64,000 bases of DNA from Pseudomonas sp. 2FG (GCF_005502935.1 NZ_SCMP01000007.1:62001-126000); one strand, 5' to 3'; positions 47,242-56,369 are shown, counted from the first letter of the stretch. The notes: generated from the letters alone by a model not told the origin. Program-made: numbers and translations.

Positions 47242-49308
47242 GTGAAGCTGGAACTCAAACACAGCTTGTCGCTGAAGCTGCTCCGCGTGGTGCTGCTTTC
47301 AGCACTGGTAGTCGGGGTGGCGCTGAGCTGTGGGCAAATCCTCTTCGACGCCTACAAGACGCGCCAAGCGGTGGCCAACGATGCGCAACGCATCCTCAAC
47401 ATGTTCCGCGACCCCTCGACTCAGGCGGTCTACAGCCTGGATCGGGAGATGGGCATGCAGGTCATCGAAGGCCTGTTCCAGAACGAATCCGTGCGTTTCG
47501 CCGCGATCGGCCATCCGAATGAGCCGATGCTCGCGGAAAAGTCCCGCGACCTGATGAAGCGCCCCATGCGCTGGCTGACCGACCCGATTCTCGGCGATGA
47601 AGCCACCTTCTCCACCCAACTGGTGGGCCGCAGCCCCTACAGCGAATACTACGGCGACCTGACCCTCACCCTCGACACTGCGCCCTACGGCGAGGATTTC
47701 GTCACCAGCTCGGTGATCATCTTCATCTCCGGCGTGCTGCGCGCGCTGGCCATGAGCTTGGTGCTCTATCTGGTCTACCACTGGCTGCTGACCAAACCGC
47801 TGTCGAAGATCATCGAGCACCTGACCCACATCAACCCGGACCGCCCCAGCGAGCACAAGCTGCCGATGCTCAAGGGCAACGAGCAGAACGAACTGGGTCT
47901 GTGGATCAATACCGCCAATCAGTTGCTCGCCTCCATCGAACGCAACACGCATTTACGCCGTAAGGCAGAAGACAGCCTGCTGCGCATGGCCCAATACGAC
48001 TTCCTCACCGGCCTACCCAATCGCCAACAATTGCAGCAGCAGCTCGATCAGATTCTCGCCGATGCCGGCCGCCTGCAACGCCGGGTGGCGGTGCTCTGCG
48101 TCGGCCTGGACGATTTCAAAGGGATTAATGAACAGTTTAGCTACCAGACCGGCGACCAGTTGCTGCTCGCCCTGTCCGACCGCCTGCGCAGCCACAGCGG
48201 TCGCCTCGGTGCCCTGGCGCGCCTGGGTGGCGATCAGTTCGCCCTGGTGCAAGCGGATATCGAACAGCCCTATGACGCCGCCGAACTGGCGCAAAGCGTG
48301 CTGGATGACCTGGAAGCGCCGTTCCTGCTCGAGCAGCAAGAGGTGCACCTGCGCGCCACCATCGGCATCACCCTGTTTCCGGAAGATGGCGACAGCACCG
48401 AGAAGCTGCTGCAGAAAGCCGAACAAACCATGACCCTGGCCAAGAGCCGCTCGCGCAACCGCTATCAGTTCTATATCGCCAGCGTCGACAGCGAAATGCG
48501 CCGCCGCCGCGAGTTGGAGAAGGATCTGCGCGACGCCCTCGCCCAAAACCAGCTGTATCTGGTCTACCAGCCCCAGGTGGACTATCGCGATCATCGCATG
48601 GTCGGCGTCGAGGCGCTGTTGCGCTGGCAGCATCCGCAACACGGTCTGGTGTCGCCGGACCTGTTTATTCCGCTGGCCGAGCAGAACGGCAGCATCATCG
48701 CCATCGGCGAGTGGGTGCTCGACCAGAGCTGCCGCCAACTGCGCGAATGGCACGATCTGGGCTTCGTCGACCTGCGCATGGCGGTCAACCTCTCCACCGT
48801 GCAACTGCACCACGCCGAGCTGCCGCGGCTGGTGAACAACCTGATGCAGGTCTACCGCCTGCCGCCACGCAGCCTGGAACTGGAAGTCACCGAAACCGGC
48901 CTGATGGAAGACATCACCACCGCCGCCCAGCACCTGCTCAGCCTGCGCCGCTCCGGTGCGCTGATCGCGATCGATGACTTCGGCACCGGCTACTCGTCGC
49001 TGAGTTACCTGAAGAGCCTGCCGCTGGACAAGATCAAGATCGACAAGAGCTTTGTGCAGGATCTGCTGGACGACGAGGACGACGCGACCATAGTGCGCGC
49101 CATCATCCAGTTGGGTAAAAGCCTGGGCATGCAGGTCATCGCCGAAGGCGTGGAAAACCTCGAGCAGGAGGCCTACATCATTGCCCAGGGCTGCAATGAG
49201 GGGCAGGGCTATCTGTACAGCAAACCGCTAGCGGCCCGCGAGCTGATGCAGTACCTGAAACAATCCCGCCGTGTCAGCAACACCAGCACTAACCCCGCGA
49301 CACTCTGA
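47242..49308 (+). CDS. bifA: c-di-GMP phosphodiesterase BifA (degenerate GGDQF, intact EAL)
   Basis: 688 residues from a GTG start. Two transmembrane helices (LLRVVLLSALVVGVALSCG and SSVIIFISGVLRALAMSLVL) enclose a periplasmic sensor region of about 130 residues and lead to a HAMP-like linker. The GGDEF domain is degenerate (GGDQF at 329-333). The EAL domain is complete: EALLRW (Glu457), MAVNLS, EVTETG, DDFGTGYSS, IKIDKSFV, IAEGVEN and GQGY. The GGDQF/EAL combination, length and sequence match BifA, which lowers c-di-GMP to favour swarming over biofilm. In PAO1, as I recall, bifA is elsewhere; here it lies between rnt and prx. Confidence 0.93.
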   Translation: MKLELKHSLSLKLLRVVLLSALVVGVALSCGQILFDAYKTRQAVANDAQRILNMFRDPSTQAVYSLDREMGMQVIEGLFQNESVRFAAIGHPNEPMLAEKSRDLMKRPMRWLTDPILGDEATFSTQLVGRSPYSEYYGDLTLTLDTAPYGEDFVTSSVIIFISGVLRALAMSLVLYLVYHWLLTKPLSKIIEHLTHINPDRPSEHKLPMLKGNEQNELGLWINTANQLLASIERNTHLRRKAEDSLLRMAQYDFLTGLPNRQQLQQQLDQILADAGRLQRRVAVLCVGLDDFKGINEQFSYQTGDQLLLALSDRLRSHSGRLGALARLGGDQFALVQADIEQPYDAAELAQSVLDDLEAPFLLEQQEVHLRATIGITLFPEDGDSTEKLLQKAEQTMTLAKSRSRNRYQFYIASVDSEMRRRRELEKDLRDALAQNQLYLVYQPQVDYRDHRMVGVEALLRWQHPQHGLVSPDLFIPLAEQNGSIIAIGEWVLDQSCRQLREWHDLGFVDLRMAVNLSTVQLHHAELPRLVNNLMQVYRLPPRSLELEVTETGLMEDITTAAQHLLSLRRSGALIAIDDFGTGYSSLSYLKSLPLDKIKIDKSFVQDLLDDEDDATIVRAIIQLGKSLGMQVIAEGVENLEQEAYIIAQGCNEGQGYLYSKPLAARELMQYLKQSRRVSNTSTNPATL

Positions 49309-49319
49309 GCCCTGCTCGC

Positions 49320-49430
49320 GATAAGAAGCCCTACGCTTACCTGCGCCACATCCTGGAGCGCCTGCCGCGGGCCAAATGCGTCGAGGACTACGAAGCGCTC
49401 CTACCTTGGAACTGCTCGCCCGCCCTGTAG
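49320..49430 (+). pseudogene. IS66-family transposase C-terminal remnant
   Basis: Starting 11 bases after the bifA stop, the frame reads DKKPYAYLRHILERLPRAKC then VEDYEALLPWNCSPAL and a stop. The YLRHxLERLP ... VEDYEALLPWN pattern is the characteristic end of the IS66 transposase (TnpC). The rest of the gene, tnpA/tnpB and recognisable IS66 ends are missing, so it is a dead fragment of about 37 codons. Confidence 0.88.
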
Positions 49431-49483
49431 GGTATATGCCCCGCATTGGGTAGGATGGGGCTTTGGAGCGCTTACCCATAAAC

Positions 49484-49517
49484 GACAATGCCCGTATCGC
49501 TCGATACGGGCATTGTC
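49484..49517. terminator. Hairpin between bifA and peroxiredoxin gene
   Basis: GACAATGCCCGTATC and its exact complement (15 bp) flank a four-base loop. The tail is weak in T (TTCATCC), so efficiency is uncertain. It sits between convergent genes. Confidence 0.6.
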
Positions 49518-49544
49518 TTCATCCATGGCTCAGACTGCTAGGTT

Positions 49545-49558
49545 TTCACACAGTCTGT
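49545..49558 (-). repeat. Right arm of 14-bp inverted repeat flanking bifA
   Basis: TTCACACAGTCTGT is the exact inverted copy of 46925-46938. Confidence 0.5.
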
Positions 49559-49588
49559 AACTGCGGGCTTTTGGTGGGCGCAACAGCC

Positions 49589-50191
49589 TTACAGCTTGCT
49601 AGCGTTCTCAGCCAGGTACGAGGCTACGCCTTCAGGTGTGGCGGTCATGCCTTTGTCGCCTTTCTTCCAGTTAGCGGGGCAGACTTCGCCGTGCTCTTCG
49701 GTGAACTGCAGAGCATCGACCAGACGCAGCAGCTCGTCCATGTTACGACCCAGCGGCAGGTCGTTGACGATCTGCGAACGCACGACGCCGTTCAGGTCGA
49801 TCAGGAAGGCACCACGGAACGCCACGCCGTCTGCGGACTCAACGTCGTAGGCTTTGGCGACTTCGTGTTTAACGTCGGCGGCCAGGGTGTACTGGACTTG
49901 GCCGATGCCGCCTTTGTCTACCGGGGTGTTACGCCAGGCGTTGTGGGTGAAGTGGGAGTCGATGGAGACACCGATCACTTCCACGTTACGTGCCTTGAAC
50001 TCAGGGATGCGGTGATCCAGAGCGATCAGCTCGGACGGGCAAACGAAGGTGAAGTCCAGTGGGTAGAAGAAAACCAGACCGTATTTGCCTTTGATTGCCG
50101 AGGACAAGCTGAAGCTGTCAACGATCTCGCCACTACCCAACACCGCAGCTACGTTGAAATCAGGGGCTTGTTTGCCTACCAGTACGCTCAT
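49589..50191 (-). CDS. 2-Cys peroxiredoxin (AhpC/Prx1 type)
   Basis: 200 residues. Peroxidatic Cys51 is in FTFVCPSE and resolving Cys171 in GEVCPANW, the typical 2-Cys layout. FFYPLDFTF and GVAFRGAFLIDLNGVV are family-typical. It reduces hydrogen peroxide and organic peroxides with thioredoxin or AhpF-like partners; no ahpF is adjacent. It is divergent from bfd, so the 288-bp gap may hold both promoters and the Fur-like site, linking peroxide defence to iron status. Confidence 0.94.
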   Translation of the reverse strand: MSVLVGKQAPDFNVAAVLGSGEIVDSFSLSSAIKGKYGLVFFYPLDFTFVCPSELIALDHRIPEFKARNVEVIGVSIDSHFTHNAWRNTPVDKGGIGQVQYTLAADVKHEVAKAYDVESADGVAFRGAFLIDLNGVVRSQIVNDLPLGRNMDELLRLVDALQFTEEHGEVCPANWKKGDKGMTATPEGVASYLAENASKL

Positions 50192-50416
50192 TCGATATCT
50201 CCTTGAGTGATGAGTGAGGTGCGAGCCGAGCTAAACCTAGCACCGACAAACGACAGCGCAATGACACGACCCGCTCCAGGAATCATTAATGATACACCTC
50301 GATTTTGAGCAAGGCCCACCGCTTTTTGACCCTCCTCGCGCTTATGGGGCACGCACCCCGGATAACCGTTCATCCGGCAGCAGGGCCTCTCGCACAATAC
50401 TTTAAACATACGTTTT

Positions 50417-50435
50417 GACAAGCATTCTCATTAAC
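50417..50435. promoter_or_regulatory. Candidate Fur box upstream of bfd
   Basis: GACAAGCATTCTCATTAAC carries the ATTCTCATT core of Pseudomonas Fur boxes and ends 45 bases before the bfd start, in the promoter position. bfd is known to be iron-repressed in P. aeruginosa. Not verified by matrix scoring. Confidence 0.6.
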
Positions 50436-50479
50436 ATTAGTATCCTTGGCATCAAGTCATTTCGAGCTTTGGGCCATCC

Positions 50480-50698
50480 ATGTACGTCTGTCTCTGCCTT
50501 GGTGTCACCGACGGCCAAATTCGCGATGCGATCTTCGAAGGTTGCTGCAGCTACCGTGATGTTCGCAAGACGCTGGACGTTGCCAGCCAATGTGGCAAAT
50601 GCGCCACCCTGGCCAAGCAAGTAGTCCGTGAGACACTGACCGAAGTGCAAAGCAGCCAAGCTGCACTGGCCTACCCCGTCGGTTTCGTTTCAGCCTAA
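50480..50698 (+). CDS. bfd: Bacterioferritin-associated ferredoxin
   Basis: 72 residues. The four [2Fe-2S] ligands Cys4, Cys6, Cys38 and Cys41 (MYVCLCLG, SQCGKC) are present. Bfd binds bacterioferritin and reduces its core so that iron is released. The adjacent bfrB is its partner. The upstream Fur-like box fits induction under iron starvation. A terminator follows. Confidence 0.96.
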   Translation: MYVCLCLGVTDGQIRDAIFEGCCSYRDVRKTLDVASQCGKCATLAKQVVRETLTEVQSSQAALAYPVGFVSA

Positions 50699-50717
50699 TT
50701 CGAACGCTTTGAACAAC

Positions 50718-50738
50718 CGGACCTCGTGTCCGATTTTT
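50718..50738 (+). terminator. bfd terminator
   Basis: CGGAC-CTCGT-GTCCG followed by ATTTTT, 20 bases after the stop. The stem is short, so moderate strength. It separates bfd from bfrB. Confidence 0.7.
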
Positions 50739-50895
50739 ATGCCTGCAATTCAAGCGCTTAGCGGTAAAACGCAGAACTTAAACATTCGTATTCAGATTAA
50801 TTTTCACTTAAATTTCAATAACTTAACATTTGACAGCCACTATCTGTCGGCCCAAAATTCATAGTCACCTACTCCCTTGCACGGCAGGATCCGAC

Positions 50896-51366
50896 ATGAA
50901 AGGCGACAAGAAAGTCATCCAGCATCTGAACAAGATCCTCGGGAACGAATTGGTGGCGATCAACCAATACTTCTTGCACGCGCGCATGTACGAAGACTGG
51001 GGTCTGAAAAAACTCGGCGAGCACGAGTACCACGAATCCATCGACGAGATGAAGCATGCGGACAAGCTGATCAAGCGCATCCTCTTCCTCGAAGGCCTGC
51101 CCAACCTGCAAGACCTCGGCAAAATCCTGATCGGCGAAAACACCAAGGAAATGCTCGAGTGCGATCTGAAGATCGAGCATAAAGCCCACATCGACCTCAA
51201 AGACGCCATCGCCTACTGCGAGAGCATTAGCGACTATGCCAGCCGCGAGCTGCTGGAAGAGATCCTCTGCTCCGAGGAAGACCACATCGATTGGCTGGAA
51301 ACCCAGTTGAGCCTGATCGACAAGGTCGGCCTGCCAAACTACCTGCAGTCGCAGATGGACGAATAA
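50896..51366 (+). CDS. bfrB: Bacterioferritin
   Basis: 156 residues, a haem-containing 24-mer ferritin. Ferroxidase ligands are in place: Glu18, Glu51, His54, Glu94, Glu127 and His130. Met52 is the haem ligand. The start [11 protein letters not shown] is conserved, and GGCAGGA is upstream. The A/T-rich 130 bp before it should contain its own promoter. It stores iron that Bfd mobilises. Confidence 0.96.
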   Translation: MKGDKKVIQHLNKILGNELVAINQYFLHARMYEDWGLKKLGEHEYHESIDEMKHADKLIKRILFLEGLPNLQDLGKILIGENTKEMLECDLKIEHKAHIDLKDAIAYCESISDYASRELLEEILCSEEDHIDWLETQLSLIDKVGLPNYLQSQMDE

Positions 51367-51378
51367 ACCGCAGACACA

Positions 51379-51406
51379 AAAAAGCCCCGCACTGGCGGGG
51401 CTTTTT
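51379..51406. terminator. bfrB terminator (symmetrical)
   Basis: AAAAAGCCCCGC and GCGGGGCTTTTT form a 12-bp stem with an ACTG loop, 12 bases after the stop. Confidence 0.92.
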
Positions 51407-51452
51407 ATTGCTCAGGTTTTCTCTACCGAGTCAACCGGCACAGCACTCTGAA

Positions 51453-51779
51453 TCAGGCATCGGCCTTGTGCGTCGCCGCTTTGATCAGGGTTTGCAACTC
51501 CCCCTTCTCGAACAGTTCGGCCATGATGTCGCTACCGCCGACCAGCTCACCACCGACCCACAGCTGCGGGAAGGTCGGCCAGTTGGCGTACTTCGGCAGG
51601 TTGGCGCGGATTTCCGGGTTTTGCAGGATGTCGACATAGGCGAACTTTTCGCCACACGCCATGACGACCTGCGCAGCTTTCGACGAAAAGCCACACTGTG
51701 GGGCATTCGGCGAGCCTTTCATGTACAGCAGAACGGTGTTGTTAGCGATCTGCTCTTTGATGGTTTCGATGATATCCAT
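51453..51779 (-). CDS. grxD: Monothiol glutaredoxin, CGFS type
   Basis: 108 residues. The active site is Cys29-Gly-Phe-Ser (NAPQCGFSSKAAQ), with the cis-Pro loop WPTFPQLWVGGELVGG and GGSDIMAELF for glutathione binding. CGFS glutaredoxins bind [2Fe-2S] clusters and traffic them. Start MDIIETI (51779) is the conserved one. Its position between bfrB and the molybdopterin oxidoreductase fits an iron-sulfur theme. Confidence 0.95.
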   Translation of the reverse strand: MDIIETIKEQIANNTVLLYMKGSPNAPQCGFSSKAAQVVMACGEKFAYVDILQNPEIRANLPKYANWPTFPQLWVGGELVGGSDIMAELFEKGELQTLIKAATHKADA

Positions 51780-51878
51780 GGGGTACCTCAGCACTGGACT
51801 TTCCGACTCACGGGTCGGCACGGTGGCGGCATTGTAACGGAAAGCCACGCACTTGGCTCGGCCTCCCATCCTTGAAGA

Positions 51879-53987
51879 TTAAGCCGCTTCGACTTCGACG
51901 GGAACACCATTCAAGGCGGCATTGCCAGACAACGCATCGAGCTGACGCTCGTCGGTCAAATCATTCGCACTGGCCCCCGGTTGCGCACTGGCGATCGCCA
52001 TCTGCACCCCCGGCCGGCCATGACCCCAACCGTGCGGCAAACTGACCACGCCGGGCATCATCTCTTCGCTGGCGGCCACTTCCACCTCGATGGCGCCCAC
52101 CCGCGAGCGCACTCGCACGCGCTGACCGTCGGCCAGACCGCGTTTGGCCAGATCCTCGGGGTTCATCAGCAGTTGATGGCGCGGCTTGCCCTTCACCAGG
52201 CGATGGTAGTTATGCATCCAGGAGTTGTTGCTGCGCACATGGCGACGGCCGATCAGCACCAGCTCATCGGCCTTGGGCACGGAGTCTGCGGCGAAGCGCG
52301 GCAAATCGCTCAATAGCAAGGCTGGGGCAGCCTGGACCTTTTTGCCAGGCGTCTTCAAACGCTCTGCCAGATTGGGCTTGAGCGCCCCCAGATCGATGCC
52401 GTGGGGATGCTCGCGCAGCTTGGCCAACGACAGTTGGTGCTCGGACTTGTCGCCGTAGAGACCGAGACGCAGGCCCATATCGATCATCTGCGCCGGCGCC
52501 ATGGTCGGCTTCAACTCGATACCGGTTTTGCTGGCGAAGGCCTTGGCCAGACCGACGAAAATTTCCCAGTCGTGCAGCGCGCCCACCGGCTTGTCCAGCA
52601 CCGGCTCGTTGAAGCGGGTGACGTTGCGCACGGCGAACATGTTGAAGGTGGTGTCGTAGTGGTCATGCTCCAGCGGCCCGGTGGGCGGCAGGATCAGATC
52701 GGCATAGCGGGTGGTCTCGTTAATATAGAGATCGACGCTGAGCATGAACTCCAGGCCATCCAGCGCCTGCTCCAACTGACGGCCGTTGGGCGTGGACAGC
52801 ACGGGATTGCCGGCGACGGTGATCAGCGCACGGATCTGCCCCTCGCCCGGCGTCAGCATTTCCTCGGCCAACGCCGCCACCGGTAGCTCGCTGCCGTACT
52901 CCGGAAGGCCGGAGACACGGCTCTGCCAGCGATTGAAGTTGTTGCCAGAGGTGCTGGCCACCAGGTCCAACGCCGGTTCGGTGCAGAGGGCGCCGCCCAC
53001 CCGGTCAAGGTTGCCGGTGACCAGATTGATCAGTTGGATCAGCCAATGACAGAGCGTGCCGAAGGCCTGGGTGGAGACCCCCATGCGGCCATAGCACACG
53101 GCCTTGTCGGCCGCCGCAAAGTCGCGGGCCAGTTGGCGGATCTGCTCGGCCGGCACGCCACAGCGCCCACTCATGGTCTCTGCAGTGAACCCGGCGATGG
53201 CCTGGCGCGTCTCGTCCAGCCCCTCGACCGGCAGATGGCTGGCACGGGTCAGGTCTTCCTCGAACAGGGTGTTCAATATGCCAAAGAGCAGCGCCGCGTC
53301 CTGGCCCGGACGCACGAACAGGTGCTGGTCGGCGATGGCCGCGGTCTCGCTGCGCCGTGGGTCGACCACCACTATCTTGCCGCCCCGCGCCTTGATCGCC
53401 TTCAGGCGCTTCTCCACATCCGGCACGGTCATGATGCTGCCGTTGGAGGCCAGCGGGTTGCCGCCTAGGATCAGCATGAAGTCGGTGTGGTCGATATCGC
53501 AGATCGGCAGCAAGAAACCATGACCATACATCTGCTGGCTAACCAGATGATGGGGCAACTGATCCACCGAGGTGGCGGAAAAACGGCTGCGGGTTTTCAG
53601 CAAACCGAGGAAATAGTTGCTGTGGGTCATCACCCCGTAGTTATGCACGCTGGGGTTGCCATGGTAGGTGGCCACCGCATTCTGCCCATGGCGCGCCTGG
53701 ATATCGGCGAGACGGCTGGCGACCAACTCGAACGCCTCTTCCCATTCGATGGCCTGCCATTCGCCACCGACGCGGCGCATCGGTTGGCGCAGGCGGTCGG
53801 GGTCATTCTGGATGTCTTGCAGGGCGACGGCCTTCGGGCAGATATGGCCGCGGCTGAAGCTGTCCTGGGCGTCGCCCTTGATCGAGAGAATCTGCTGGCC
53901 ACCGCTCTCCAGGGTCGTGGTCTCGATGGTCAGACCGCAGATGGCTTCGCACAGGTGGCACGCACGGTGGTGGAGGGTCTTGGTCAT
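51879..53987 (-). CDS. Molybdopterin oxidoreductase, single-subunit
   Basis: 702 residues, no Tat signal. The N-terminal [4Fe-4S] motif is C10-x2-C13-x3-C17 plus the Cys of GHICPKAVAL. Three molybdopterin-binding regions follow (GGNPLASNGSIMTVP, VVVDPRRSETAAIADQHLFVRPGQDAAL; YGRMGVSTQAFG; the C-terminal dinucleotide-binding domain with RVRVRSRVGAIEVEV and SLPHGWGHGRPG). At the Mo-ligand position the sequence reads SATSVDQLPHH, with no Cys or Sec, so the ligand may be Ser or Asp. The substrate is unknown. No partner subunits are adjacent. It is upstream of grxD, 99 bp away. Confidence 0.88.
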   Translation of the reverse strand: MTKTLHHRACHLCEAICGLTIETTTLESGGQQILSIKGDAQDSFSRGHICPKAVALQDIQNDPDRLRQPMRRVGGEWQAIEWEEAFELVASRLADIQARHGQNAVATYHGNPSVHNYGVMTHSNYFLGLLKTRSRFSATSVDQLPHHLVSQQMYGHGFLLPICDIDHTDFMLILGGNPLASNGSIMTVPDVEKRLKAIKARGGKIVVVDPRRSETAAIADQHLFVRPGQDAALLFGILNTLFEEDLTRASHLPVEGLDETRQAIAGFTAETMSGRCGVPAEQIRQLARDFAAADKAVCYGRMGVSTQAFGTLCHWLIQLINLVTGNLDRVGGALCTEPALDLVASTSGNNFNRWQSRVSGLPEYGSELPVAALAEEMLTPGEGQIRALITVAGNPVLSTPNGRQLEQALDGLEFMLSVDLYINETTRYADLILPPTGPLEHDHYDTTFNMFAVRNVTRFNEPVLDKPVGALHDWEIFVGLAKAFASKTGIELKPTMAPAQMIDMGLRLGLYGDKSEHQLSLAKLREHPHGIDLGALKPNLAERLKTPGKKVQAAPALLLSDLPRFAADSVPKADELVLIGRRHVRSNNSWMHNYHRLVKGKPRHQLLMNPEDLAKRGLADGQRVRVRSRVGAIEVEVAASEEMMPGVVSLPHGWGHGRPGVQMAIASAQPGASANDLTDERQLDALSGNAALNGVPVEVEAA

Positions 53988-54415
53988 GGCCTAACCTCAT
54001 ATTCTTGTTCAAGACGACCGTTCAGGCCGTGGATTGAAGACTATGGCGGCAGGCGAGTGACTTCGCTAGGAGCGTTCGCCTTATGAATCGGCAGGCATCA
54101 GGCCGACCGATTTAACCCTGCGTCCAGCGTCAATAGCGCCGAGGTACGAGGGTTTCCCGTCGCCTCAGCACACCCCATGAGCAGCCCATTCCAGCCAACT
54201 TTTTCCCCTGAAACAAAATATCCATGCCCTAGCTAGTCGCATTAATCGCGCAAAGTGCGTATCTTTGGGCCACTGTGCTGCATGTGTACCGCGAATCGCA
54301 ACTTGGTGTTTAGATCTCGATCCAACCATCTACACGAATCCGATAACTCTTTGCACTCAGTACTGGCACAGGTTACTGCCTGTACCGCAACCCACTCTGT
54401 TCAAGGAGAAACACC
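53988..54415. other. Intergenic region upstream of cspA-like gene
   Basis: 428 bp without a convincing gene. The last 150 bp probably form the promoter and 5' leader of the cold-shock gene, which in this family is often long and structured. AAGGAGAAA ends seven bases before the ATG. Confidence 0.5.
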
Positions 54416-54628
54416 ATGGCTAATCGCGAAACTGGCACCGTTAAATGGTTCAACGATGAAAAAGGCTTCGGCTTCATCACCCCAAGCAATGGCGGCGCTG
54501 ATCTGTTCGTACACTTCAAAGCAATCCAGAGCGACGGCTTCAAGAGCCTGAAAGAAGGTCAGACCGTTTCTTTCGTGGCTGCTAAAGGCCAGAAAGGCAT
54601 GCAAGCTGAAGAAGTTCAGGTAGTCTAA
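54416..54628 (+). CDS. Cold-shock protein, CspA family
   Basis: 70 residues, one OB-fold cold-shock domain. RNP1 is KGFGFI and RNP2 is LFVHF. It binds single-stranded RNA/DNA and melts mRNA structure. AAGGAGA precedes the ATG. It is one of several csp paralogues usual in pseudomonads, so no specific symbol is assigned. A strong terminator follows. Confidence 0.96.
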   Translation: MANRETGTVKWFNDEKGFGFITPSNGGADLFVHFKAIQSDGFKSLKEGQTVSFVAAKGQKGMQAEEVQVV

Positions 54629-54645
54629 GACTCCCAGTTCTGATC

Positions 54646-54676
54646 AAAAAAGCCCCGCATCATGCGGGGCTTTTTT
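54646..54676. terminator. Symmetrical terminator of csp gene
   Basis: AAAAAAGCCCCGCA pairs with TGCGGGGCTTTTTT (14 bp, three-base loop), shared with the convergent small gene. Confidence 0.93.
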
Positions 54677-54700
54677 GTGCCCGGCGTTAGCCCGTCGGGC

Positions 54701-54931
54701 TCAGAAAACCGGGTTATCGCTCTTGTCGATGCCGATGACTTTAGCCAGCTCCGCCAGTGCCGCGGTCTCGGCATCGATTTTGTACTCGAAGTGCTGATCG
54801 GTGCAGATGCGATGGTAGACCGCGTCGGAATCATCCCACAGGCGGCGGATGGCCAGGAAAGCTTGCGGCTCCTTGCCGACCATTCTGGCCGCACTCCAAA
54901 CAAGATGATGGGCAAAGGTGCGCTGGCTCAT
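54701..54931 (-). CDS. Small conserved hypothetical protein
   Basis: 76 residues without signal peptide or membrane helix: SQRTFAHHLVWSAARMVGKE, AFLAIRRLWDDSDAVYHRIC, then an acidic helix and IDKSDNPVF. Its base composition and position (convergent to csp, with a shared terminator) support a real gene. I do not recognise a function. An AGGAAG site lies just before the start. Confidence 0.65.
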   Translation of the reverse strand: MSQRTFAHHLVWSAARMVGKEPQAFLAIRRLWDDSDAVYHRICTDQHFEYKIDAETAALAELAKVIGIDKSDNPVF

Positions 54932-55445
54932 AAGACTTCCTGTTCTAGGCTCGCCGACAAGAGATCGACTCTGGCTTTGAGTATGCGCAGTATCCGTGAG
55001 CAGCCCAAGCTCCCAGACGGATGGGCCTAATATCTATACCCAAGGTATCCTGCGCGCCCCCCGGCAGCCACTTGCGCCACCCGCCACACCGCTGAAAACC
55101 GGCCTTGATGACAGGCCTGCGCCTGGCTTTCATTGCCAACCCGTTGGGCCACAGTGTACAAATGCTCCCCTTCAGCGATGCGGGCAGGCGCAATTTCAGG
55201 GCAGATTGGCCTGAATTGCAGACGCTGGGAACCAAGCGCAAGGATAACCGTTGCAAGAGGCACCTTAGTTAGCCTCTGCAGACCACGCAGTTATTGAACG
55301 CTAATGACATGGCGCGACATTTCCTTATAAGATCGCGCCTTCCCCATTTCGTCGCACCGTGCGGCCCCCCAGCCGCTGGTCCCGCCTGTTTTTCTGGTAA
55401 AACCTGGCTTATCGACCGGCGCAACTGCTGTACAAAAGGTAGTTA
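54932..55445. other. Intergenic region upstream of argF
   Basis: 514 bp. Short frames on both strands have no recognisable domain. The last 150 bp must hold the argF promoter. An arginine-responsive ArgR site is expected from P. aeruginosa, but only a weak TGTCGC half-site (minus strand, about 55316) was found. Confidence 0.45.
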
Positions 55446-56369
55446 ATGATGAGCGCAAGGCACTTTCTCTCGCTAATGGACTGCACTCCCCAGGAGTTGC
55501 TGGGCCTGATTCGTCGCGGCATCGAGCTGAAAACCCTGCGTAATCGCGGCGTGCTCTTCGAGCCGCTGAAGAATCGCGTGCTCGGGATGATCTTCGAGAA
55601 AGCCTCGACCCGCACCCGCCTGTCGTTTGAAGCGGGCATGATCCAGCTCGGCGGCCAAGCGATCTTCCTCTCTCCGCGCGACACTCAACTGGGCCGCGGC
55701 GAGCCGATCAGCGACTGCGCCATTGTCATGTCGCGCATGCTCGATGCGGTGATGATCCGTACCTTCGCCCACAGCACCCTGAGCGAATTCGCCGCGCATT
55801 CGCGGGTTCCGGTGATCAACGGCCTGTCGGATGACCTGCACCCCTGCCAACTGCTGGCCGACATGCAGACCTTCTTCGAGCAACGCGGCTCGATCCAAGG
55901 CAAAACCGTGGCCTGGATCGGCGACGGCAACAATGTGTGCAACAGCTATATCGAGGCGGCACAACAGTTCGACTTCCAGCTACGCGTCGCCTGCCCCGAG
56001 GGTTACGAGCCGCATGCCAAGTTCCTCGCCCAAGCCGCAGACCGCGTGACCATCGTCCGCGATCCGCGTGAAGCCGTGGCCGGCGCCCACCTGGTGAGCA
56101 CCGACGTGTGGACTTCGATGGGCCAGGAAGAGGAAACCGCTAAGCGTCTGGCGCTGTTCAAGCCCTATCAGGTGAACCGCGCCCTACTCGATCAAGCCGC
56201 CGCAGACGTGCTGTTTCTGCACTGCCTGCCGGCCCACCGCGGCGAGGAAATCAGTGAAGACCTGCTCGATGACCCACGTTCGGTGGCCTGGGATCAGGCC
56301 GAGAACCGCCTGCACGCGCAGAAGGCGCTGCTGGAGTTCCTGGTCGAACCGGCCTACCACCACGCATGA
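55446..56369 (+). CDS. argF: Ornithine carbamoyltransferase, anabolic
   Basis: 307 residues. Carbamoyl phosphate binds at STRTR in [12 protein letters not shown], with HPCQLLAD downstream. The ornithine-side loop is [11 protein letters not shown], and [12 protein letters not shown] carries the catalytic Cys. It makes citrulline for ArgG. The start may be the ATG at 55446 or the next codon (55449). Its stop overlaps the ABC ATPase start by four bases. Confidence 0.96.
   Translation: MMSARHFLSLMDCTPQELLGLIRRGIELKTLRNRGVLFEPLKNRVLGMIFEKASTRTRLSFEAGMIQLGGQAIFLSPRDTQLGRGEPISDCAIVMSRMLDAVMIRTFAHSTLSEFAAHSRVPVINGLSDDLHPCQLLADMQTFFEQRGSIQGKTVAWIGDGNNVCNSYIEAAQQFDFQLRVACPEGYEPHAKFLAQAADRVTIVRDPREAVAGAHLVSTDVWTSMGQEEETAKRLALFKPYQVNRALLDQAAADVLFLHCLPAHRGEEISEDLLDDPRSVAWDQAENRLHAQKALLEFLVEPAYHHA

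Noticed and set aside
55107..55270. Short plus-strand frame (about 50 codons) upstream of argF
   Set aside because: No ribosome binding site or family similarity; probably chance.
55313..55330. Possible ArgR half-site (TGTCGC on minus strand) before argF
   Set aside because: Only one half-site fits; the second is too weak to call an operator.
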